Assembly (NCBI GenBank): GCA_963817075.1
Contig: CAWFMT010000007.1
Location: 310,001-374,000 of the forward strand
Direction of reading: 5' to 3'
From: DASPKM01 sp963817075
GTDB taxonomy: Bacteria; Bacteroidota; Bacteroidia; Chitinophagales; Chitinophagaceae
DNA length: 64,000 bases
The stretch's first letter is position 1, and the number at the start of each line of letters is the position of its first letter. Below the pieces are notes generated by a model. It had not been told where the DNA came from and ran no database searches. It saw nothing but the letters and a program-made list of their open reading frames with translations. A program made the position numbers and the translations under genes. Positions 58,605 to 64,000 of this stretch are shown one piece after another.

Positions 58605-58929
58605 GGTAAAACAGTTTTAAAATTATTAACCGATAAAGGCAATGGAGAAAATGAAAAAACTATGCCGTACATGTGTGAGTTTTATATTCTTAGATGTCGA
58701 CTCCCTGAGGAATGAAATCAACAATCAAACTTCCATTTGCTGGCTATTGATTTGGGTAATTATATACTCAAGCAAGTTTGGTGTTGGGTCGGCTGGTTAT
58801 TAATCATTCTGGCTCGAGATTTTAAGCATACTAATTGATCATTCATTGCCCATTCTGCTGGGTCCGGTAATTGAATGAGTATTTGCGTAAACAAAACATT
58901 GTTTCAATCATTTAATATAAACGAAGAAT
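58605..58929. other. 325-bp gap with a 50-codon open frame
   Basis: An ATG at 58651 opens a 50-codon plus-strand frame (to TAA 58801-58803) with a hydrophobic middle, but no motif. No clear promoter or hairpin is seen before the SRPBCC gene. Confidence 0.3.
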
Positions 58930-59661
58930 ATGGTCAATATCACATCGCCTGAAAGCAACCAGGTTAATGTTCCTGAACTCGGAACAAACATTATTAATGT
59001 TGGATGGCAAGAACGCGTTTTATCTTCCAGTGTTGGAGGTTATCTGTTAGGTGCCGGTTTGAAAAACTTAAGAAAAAAACCAATAAAGGGAATTCTGCAA
59101 ACAGTAATAGGAAGTTTTCTGCTTTATAGAGGTACTTCAGGAAATTGTCCTGTTTATACTTCGATTGGAAAAACCGGTGATGCTACGCACGCGGATTCGG
59201 TAAATATTCGCACATCGCTTTATGTAAATAAACCAAGACATGAAGTTTATCAATTCTGGCGTAAGCTTGAAAACCTGCCACGCTTCATGAAACATTTATT
59301 AGTTGTGTCTGAAATTGATTCCAGGCGCTCACATTGGGAGGCAACACTCCCTGGAAATATCGCTACTCTCAAATGGGATGCGGAGATAGTAAAGGAAGAA
59401 GAAGGCAAACTGATAGGATGGCAATCTGTTGCCAATTCTACCATAGAAAATGCTGGAAAGGTTGAATTCAGGGATGCTGGAAATGGAGGAACTGAATTGG
59501 ATGTTGTGATCAGTTATCGTCCACCTGCGGGTGATATTGGAGCTGGGATCGCTAAATTATTGAACCCAATTTTTGAAAAGGTAGTTCTTGGCGACATCAA
59601 GAATTTCAAAACCTTTATTGAAAATGCAGATGTGAATACATATGTAGGGCAGCCAGCTTAA
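58930..59661 (+). CDS. YgaP-like (DUF2892) plus SRPBCC fusion protein
   Basis: The 243-residue protein has an N-terminal DUF2892-like membrane region (about 24-75) with VGGYLLGAGLKNL and TVIGSFLLYRGTSGNCPVYT, then a START/SRPBCC (polyketide cyclase-like) domain (about 92-232) including YQFWRKLENLPRFMKHLLVV and the C-terminal FKTFIENADV. The fused family is frequent in stress-related clusters. SRPBCC domains bind hydrophobic ligands, but which one is unknown here. It lies divergent to the three hydrophilic genes and is followed by a terminator at 59721. Confidence 0.9.
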   Translation: MVNITSPESNQVNVPELGTNIINVGWQERVLSSSVGGYLLGAGLKNLRKKPIKGILQTVIGSFLLYRGTSGNCPVYTSIGKTGDATHADSVNIRTSLYVNKPRHEVYQFWRKLENLPRFMKHLLVVSEIDSRRSHWEATLPGNIATLKWDAEIVKEEEGKLIGWQSVANSTIENAGKVEFRDAGNGGTELDVVISYRPPAGDIGAGIAKLLNPIFEKVVLGDIKNFKTFIENADVNTYVGQPA

Positions 59662-60013
59662 TTAGAAATAAAGAATTAACCACAAAGACGCAAAGGCACG
59701 AAGGGCCGCAAAGAAAAATAAATCCTCCGCAAATGCGGGGGATTTTTATTTAACCAATTCCTTGGCGCAACCTTGCGCATTGACAATTAAATAAAAAGCA
59801 GAAAATGACATAAAGGATCGAGCATCGTTAGAAGACCTTCGAACTATTGTCCTTCGAGCATTTTAATCGACTATTTTCAAATTGTCAAATTTTCAAATTC
59901 ACAAATTCTGACCTCCTGCCATTTTTATCAGCCAATGGAATATAATCTTAAGACCATAACATGCGGAATTAGTACATTAAGTTCATTCAATTCAAAACTT
60001 AAAAATCTTCACC
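59662..60013. other. 352-bp gap with repeated words and a terminator
   Basis: The gap contains a word phrase near 59677-59713 related to 15178-15200, a terminator (59721-59747), the palindrome GCGCAA-CC-TTGCGC (59765-59778) and TCAAATTTTCAAATT (59885-59899), the reverse complement of 33179-33193. Nothing else is clear before the DUF2911 gene. Confidence 0.5.
59721..59747 (+). terminator. Intrinsic terminator after the SRPBCC gene
   Basis: AATCCTCCGC (59721-59730) pairs with GCGGGGGATT (59735-59744) including one G-U pair, loop AAAT, followed by TTT. Confidence 0.7.
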
Positions 60014-61096
60014 ATGTTGCAATCAATTAAAACCGTGCGTATTCTTCTGTGGCTATTAATTGTTGGTGCTTCTGCTCAGGCACAGATCACCACACCCCGG
60101 ACGCCAAGTCCTGCAGCAACCGTCACTCAAACTATTGGTATATCCACGGTCTCTGTTAGCTACTCAAGACCTGCTGTAAAAGGCCGTGAAGTATGGGGAG
60201 TACTCGTTCCATATGGTTGGAACAAGCAGGGATTTGGTAATAATAAGGAAGCTCCCTGGAGAGCCGGCGCTAATGAAAATACTGTGATCAAGTTTTCACA
60301 TGATGCAGTTGTAGAAGGAAAGAAAGTTCCCGCAGGAACTTATGGACTTTTCTATGTAATCAATAAAGACAATACCGGAGAAGTAATTCTTTCAAAGGAT
60401 AGTCGCTCCTGGGGAAGTTTCTGGTATGAACCATCACAGGACCTCTTACGTGCTCCAATCTCCGCAAAAGACATAGCACATACAGAGATGCTTACCTACG
60501 ATTTTCAAAATCTCACTAAGAACTCCGGAGAACTTGTTTTGAATTGGGGTAAAAAGCAACTCCCCGTTAAAATTGAATTTGATGTTGATAATATTGTTAT
60601 GGCGAATGCAGCTGATGAATTAAAAGGACCAATAGGATTTAATTGGCAAGGCTATGCTAGCGCGGCGAATTATTCACTTCAGAATAAAGTAAATTATGAA
60701 AATGCTGTTAAGTGGATAGATCAGGCAATTGCACAGAATACCAATTTTAATACTTTAAATACAAAGGCCGGACTGCTGAAAGAAATGGGGAAAACTGCTG
60801 AATCAGATAAAATAAAAAAGCAGGCAATTGATACAGCTACTGAGGTTGAACTTAATGCTTATGGTTATCAATTGCTGGGACAGAATAAACATGATGAAGC
60901 GATTGAAATTCTTGCCTTGAATACAAAACGTCATCCAAAAAGTGCAAATGCCTGGGATAGTCTGGGTGAAGCATATGCAACTAAAGGAGATAAGAAAAAT
61001 GCAATTGCTAATTTCAAAAAATCACTTAGCCTGAATCCGCCAGAACCAGTAAGAATAAATTCCGAGAAATTCCTAAAACAACTTGGAGCCTTGTAG
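60014..61096 (+). CDS. Exported DUF2911-TPR protein
   Basis: The 360-residue protein has a signal peptide (about 1-23), a DUF2911 domain (about 30-190) with VSYSRPAVKGREVWG, VPYGWNKQGFGNNK, the phrase KVPAGTYGLFYVINKDNTG and WGSFWYEPSQDLLRA, and a C-terminal TPR region (about 215-350). DUF2911 is a Bacteroidota beta-sandwich family of unknown function. It is probably periplasmic or secreted. A terminator follows at 61126-61163. Confidence 0.9.
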   Translation: MLQSIKTVRILLWLLIVGASAQAQITTPRTPSPAATVTQTIGISTVSVSYSRPAVKGREVWGVLVPYGWNKQGFGNNKEAPWRAGANENTVIKFSHDAVVEGKKVPAGTYGLFYVINKDNTGEVILSKDSRSWGSFWYEPSQDLLRAPISAKDIAHTEMLTYDFQNLTKNSGELVLNWGKKQLPVKIEFDVDNIVMANAADELKGPIGFNWQGYASAANYSLQNKVNYENAVKWIDQAIAQNTNFNTLNTKAGLLKEMGKTAESDKIKKQAIDTATEVELNAYGYQLLGQNKHDEAIEILALNTKRHPKSANAWDSLGEAYATKGDKKNAIANFKKSLSLNPPEPVRINSEKFLKQLGAL

Positions 61097-61125
61097 CATT
61101 TACAGATCTGGAAAAGATAAAGTCA

Positions 61126-61163
61126 AAAAGGATCGCAGGGAAACTTACGATCCTTTTGTTTTA
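61126..61163 (+). terminator. Intrinsic terminator after the DUF2911 gene
   Basis: AAAAGGATCG (61126-61135) pairs with CGATCCTTTT (61148-61157) around a 12-nt loop, followed by GTTTTA. Confidence 0.65.
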
Positions 61164-61361
61164 CATATACCGCTTAATCACGGTTACGTAAGTCATGCCT
61201 TGTTAAATCTTAAAAAAATTACTTTGAGGTGATTGTCATTTATAGTCAGTTTCCTCTTTTCTTAAGAGCATTTACCGATATGGAATCAATTGTTTGATTC
61301 TATCTGGAAGTTTTGCTAAAAAAATATATGCCCTTTAAACAGTTAAGGCTAATTGAATTTC

Positions 61362-61391
61362 AAAAGACTGGTTCTATAAACCAGTCTTTTT
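61362..61391 (-). terminator. Intrinsic terminator after the DUF6929-like gene
   Basis: AAAAGACTGGTT (61362-61373) and AACCAGTCTTTT (61379-61390) form a perfect 12-bp stem with a 5-nt loop. T-runs on both strands allow it to work in both directions. Confidence 0.85.
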
Positions 61392-61393
61392 TA

Positions 61394-62362
61394 TTAATTC
61401 GGTAGATGCAACTTCATGCGGAAAAGATTACTGGTGCCATTATCGTTATCACTAATTGCGATGAGAACCAGGCCATCTCCCGGTGTGTTTCGCAAAATAT
61501 CCAGAGACTCAATTTTCTCTTTCAGAGCTACACCTTTTTCATCTTGCAATATGTAAGAGGTCACAACCTGGTTGTCAGTTAATGAATAGACACCTATAAA
61601 ACTCCCAAAGACCGGTCCGTCTATTGTCCAATCACGAGTATCCTCCACTGAAGCTGAAAATAATAAATGGAAATCATCTAAGGTGCAGGCTCCCGATAAT
61701 CGAGCCTCAAAGTTTTCAATAAAGGGGAGCTTAACTCTATGATGCTCAATTGCGGGAAAGGGCGCATTCGCATCAAATAGGTATGACATGAAATGATCCA
61801 GCTTAAATTTAATGATCAAATTGTTACCTCGGTTGAAGAGGATCAAAAGGTCCTTTGTAGCCGTTATGGCTTCAATGTTCCATTCTTTCTTATTGGTTTG
61901 AGTAAGGACCTGTAGCTTGCTGTAAAAGTTCTGGAGAGAAATTATTTTGCTATCACTGAGTTCGGACATTCTTACCATCAACATACTATCTCTTTCCGGA
62001 CTACTGCTTCCAGAGCCAAGGGCTAATAAATATTCATCCCCTTTCCAGGAGACAAGTGATGCACACTCAAAATCGTGCTTAACTTTTCTCTGTTCACGAT
62101 ATTCATTAAAATCCAACCCTTTGATAGGAATTTTTTGCTGCTGGTAATTTCTCAAGCTCATTTTGTATATCCCGGAAGCATCATCCCCGATAATATAGGC
62201 TGTTTCGTTTTTAAGAACTATTCCAGATGCGGAAGGAATACTGTCCAAAAGCTTTATTTCTACAATAGCTAATGGGTATTTTGAATTCTCATTCATACAA
62301 CTAGTCAGGCAGGATAAAGCTGTTGCATAGGATAACAGGTAACTCTTTAATATGGACTTCAT
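61394..62362 (-). CDS. DUF6929-like beta-propeller lipoprotein
   Basis: The 322-residue lipoprotein has a signal ending in CLTSC and a repeated-blade region. Phrases typical of the Bacteroidota DUF6929 group are SGIVLKNETAYIIGDDASGI (about 47-66), HDFECASLVSWKGDEYLLAL, WNIEAITATKDLLILFNRGN, VEDTRDWTIDGPVFGSFIGV and IESLDILRNTPGDGLVLI. The role is unknown; some relatives carry phytase-like folds. It is upstream of the terminator and downstream, in direction, of the truncated TonB receptor gene, possibly on a separate transcript. Confidence 0.75.
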   Translation of the reverse strand: MKSILKSYLLSYATALSCLTSCMNENSKYPLAIVEIKLLDSIPSASGIVLKNETAYIIGDDASGIYKMSLRNYQQQKIPIKGLDFNEYREQRKVKHDFECASLVSWKGDEYLLALGSGSSSPERDSMLMVRMSELSDSKIISLQNFYSKLQVLTQTNKKEWNIEAITATKDLLILFNRGNNLIIKFKLDHFMSYLFDANAPFPAIEHHRVKLPFIENFEARLSGACTLDDFHLLFSASVEDTRDWTIDGPVFGSFIGVYSLTDNQVVTSYILQDEKGVALKEKIESLDILRNTPGDGLVLIAISDNDNGTSNLFRMKLHLPN

Positions 62363-62510
62363 TTAATTAATAGACTAATCAATTCATAAGAAAAATAGAA
62401 CCGGAACTTTTGAAGTTATTTCAAAAATTCCGGTCCTTGGTATAGAAAAACAATTTTATCGAAAATCTGTTACGACTTACTCATTGCACAAAGGAAATTT
62501 ATGATCGATA

Positions 62511-64000
62511 TCATTTTTCACTTTTTTGAAACGCATAGCGAAGTGTAATGCCAAATGTTGTGGGATCACCAAGCACGCCAGCATATTGACCAGCATTACC
62601 GGCAGCAGGAAGTAGTTGTTCGAAATATTCCTTATCAAGTAAATTTCTTGCCCACACAAAAACCGTAAGACCTAGCGGAGCCCTGAAGCCTGCTCTCGCG
62701 TTCAGCAATGCATACCCGTCAATGTTCAGATATTTTGAAGGAGAAGGGCTGGACGAAAAGCCAGAACGGAAATATCCATCAAGAGCGAGAAAGAAATTTC
62801 CCTTATGACCAAAGGCTTCCTTCGTATTTGAGAGTAATTCACCACCTACCGATCCAGCCCAGTCAGAAATGCCAGGCAGTTCGCCTTTTGAAATATTTTT
62901 AAAAGATTGTGCTGCTCCTGTTTCTTCTAATGGCAAAGGAGCGTTATTGAAGGATATATAATCTCCATCAGTATAAGCCAGGTTGCCATAAAAAGACAAG
63001 TGGTTATTGGCCCTAATGGCTCCATCAAGTTCAAAACCCTGAACTCTTACTTCTTCCGCATTTGCAAGATAACCGCGATTAACACCCACTTCTGCGGTCT
63101 GAACCTGTGTTTGATAATCATTTATAATGGAACGATGGAATGTAATATTAAGCGTAGAATTTCTTGACGGATTAGTCTTTACTCCAAGCTCGAAATGCTT
63201 GACATCCTCAGGCCTGACAGTTGCCAACTCTAACATAATACGGCCATTGTCAGTTGGCAATCCCCCCAGATTGATTCCAACAGGTTTATAACTGAGCGAA
63301 TAAGTCGCAAAAGCATTTATGTTTTTTCTTGCCTTGAATGCAAGAGTTAACTGGCCGGAAAAATTACTTTCGTCAACATTTGCATTAAAAGTCTGGTCAG
63401 TATAGACTGAACGTTTAATAGCCAGAAGCGCTGGGTCAGTAGTTTCCAGACCGCCATATGTTTTTCTGTCAAAGTCAACTTCTTTTTTATCATAGTTATA
63501 GCGAACACCGGGCAACAGGTGAAGTCGGTCAGTAATCGCCCAATCAAGTTGTCCAAAAACAGCAGCACCAAAAGTTTGAAGTTGTGATTTCGTTTTGATG
63601 CCATATCCTTCCAGGAGCCCTGGAGTTTTCCAGGCACTGCTTGTTGAGCTTTGTGAGAAACGCCATTGGGCAGAACCAGATTCTTCTATATGTACAGGAT
63701 CTGTATTCAGGTCCTGACTAATTAAGAAAACGCCTGCAACCCCACTTAGTTTGGATGAAAAATCACCTGCATAACGAATTTCCTGGGTCCATTGTTGATG
63801 CCTGGAAGTTGCTTGCGAGAGTGAGAGCACAGCTAAACCAGTAAAATCACGGTCATTGGATGGATCCCAATTCCAGTAGCGCCATGCAGTAGTAGAAGTC
63901 AGTGTGCCCCTACCAACTTTAGCATCAACATTCACTGTTACTCCACCCAATTGATTGCCTGATCGCCATGCGGTATTATGATCAATCAGACGGTCAAAGG
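62511..64000 (-). CDS. TonB-dependent receptor, 3' part
   Basis: The frame runs open to the right window edge. The visible 496 residues are a beta-barrel portion: TSTTAWRYWNWDPSNDRDFT, LHLLPGVRYNYDKKEVDFDR, then VQGFELDGAIRANNHLSFYG, with a final strand FGITLRYAFQKSEK. This pattern is typical of siderophore/TonB receptors with a plain C-terminal signature, not SusC. The N-terminal signal, TonB box and plug are outside the window, so substrate class cannot be judged. It lies upstream of the DUF6929-like gene with a 149-bp gap. Confidence 0.9.
   Translation of the reverse strand, partial: FDRLIDHNTAWRSGNQLGGVTVNVDAKVGRGTLTSTTAWRYWNWDPSNDRDFTGLAVLSLSQATSRHQQWTQEIRYAGDFSSKLSGVAGVFLISQDLNTDPVHIEESGSAQWRFSQSSTSSAWKTPGLLEGYGIKTKSQLQTFGAAVFGQLDWAITDRLHLLPGVRYNYDKKEVDFDRKTYGGLETTDPALLAIKRSVYTDQTFNANVDESNFSGQLTLAFKARKNINAFATYSLSYKPVGINLGGLPTDNGRIMLELATVRPEDVKHFELGVKTNPSRNSTLNITFHRSIINDYQTQVQTAEVGVNRGYLANAEEVRVQGFELDGAIRANNHLSFYGNLAYTDGDYISFNNAPLPLEETGAAQSFKNISKGELPGISDWAGSVGGELLSNTKEAFGHKGNFFLALDGYFRSGFSSSPSPSKYLNIDGYALLNARAGFRAPLGLTVFVWARNLLDKEYFEQLLPAAGNAGQYAGVLGDPTTFGITLRYAFQKSEK

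Noticed and set aside
1..64000. Prophage, insertion sequence or integrative element
   Set aside because: No transposase, integrase, phage structural gene or flanking direct repeats were seen, and gene content is consistent with a stable chromosome.

Overview
The window looks like chromosomal DNA from a Bacteroidota bacterium, most likely Chitinophagaceae or a near relative. This rests on several things seen together: gldD and gldE side by side, a SusC/SusD pair, families largely restricted to this phylum (DUF2911, DUF3109, DUF6929-like, the 161-residue ICPPNCGG protein), AT-rich intergenic DNA, few Shine-Dalgarno sequences, and several -7 boxes of the Bacteroidota type TAnnTTTG. I see no rRNA, tRNA, insertion sequence, prophage or CRISPR array. 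The species assignment is inference.

Layout. Positions 1-333 hold the 3' end of carB with an apparent one-base frameshift. From 375 to 3503 come a DinB-like protein and a minus-strand operon (membrane protein, NarL-type histidine kinase, LuxR-type response regulator) preceded by a Bacteroidota-specific small protein; a structured A-rich intergenic stretch follows. Positions 3964-9958 carry comEC, purH, an EamA transporter and a deacetylase-like protein. Positions 10023-15072 carry lutB, an ARPP-1-like protein, a DUF3109 protein and a TPR/membrane protein. The block 15275-22142 holds gldD, gldE, ssb, mutY, an HU gene, a TPR gene, a 31-residue basic protein resembling bS22/mS38 and an RNase E/G, that is, gliding, DNA maintenance and RNA processing. 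Then come an isolated susC-susD pair, a zinc metallopeptidase, radA, comF, a beta-helix lipoprotein, glutathione peroxidase, holB, ricT, a hydrolase and a Bax-inhibitor-1 protein (to 36628).

Positions 36678-44394 form a tetR-tolC-adaptor-RND efflux operon with an AIM24-family gene behind it and two strong inverted repeats at the tetR promoter. Positions 44626-51732 carry DUF502, a phospholipase C-like protein, serC, DUF1015, a TPR protein and an acyl-CoA synthetase. The last part (51846-64000) has YceI, an M20 amidohydrolase, a lipoprotein with a duplicated domain, a SWIB protein with an H1-like tail, a cluster of very hydrophilic low-complexity proteins beside an SRPBCC membrane protein, a DUF2911-TPR protein, a DUF6929-like lipoprotein and a TonB-dependent receptor cut by the window end.

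Most genes are housekeeping or common in the phylum, and I found no convincing new multigene defence or mobile system. The items that best deserve a second look are: the structured intergenic region before radA (27512-27714), the promoter plus lysine-rich micro-ORF plus hairpin at 3614-3747, the bS22-like micro-protein (20329-20424), the hydrophilic/SRPBCC cluster (57539-59661), the H1-tailed SWIB protein, the sensor-poor two-component operon, and families of short repeated words that recur in several intergenic gaps.
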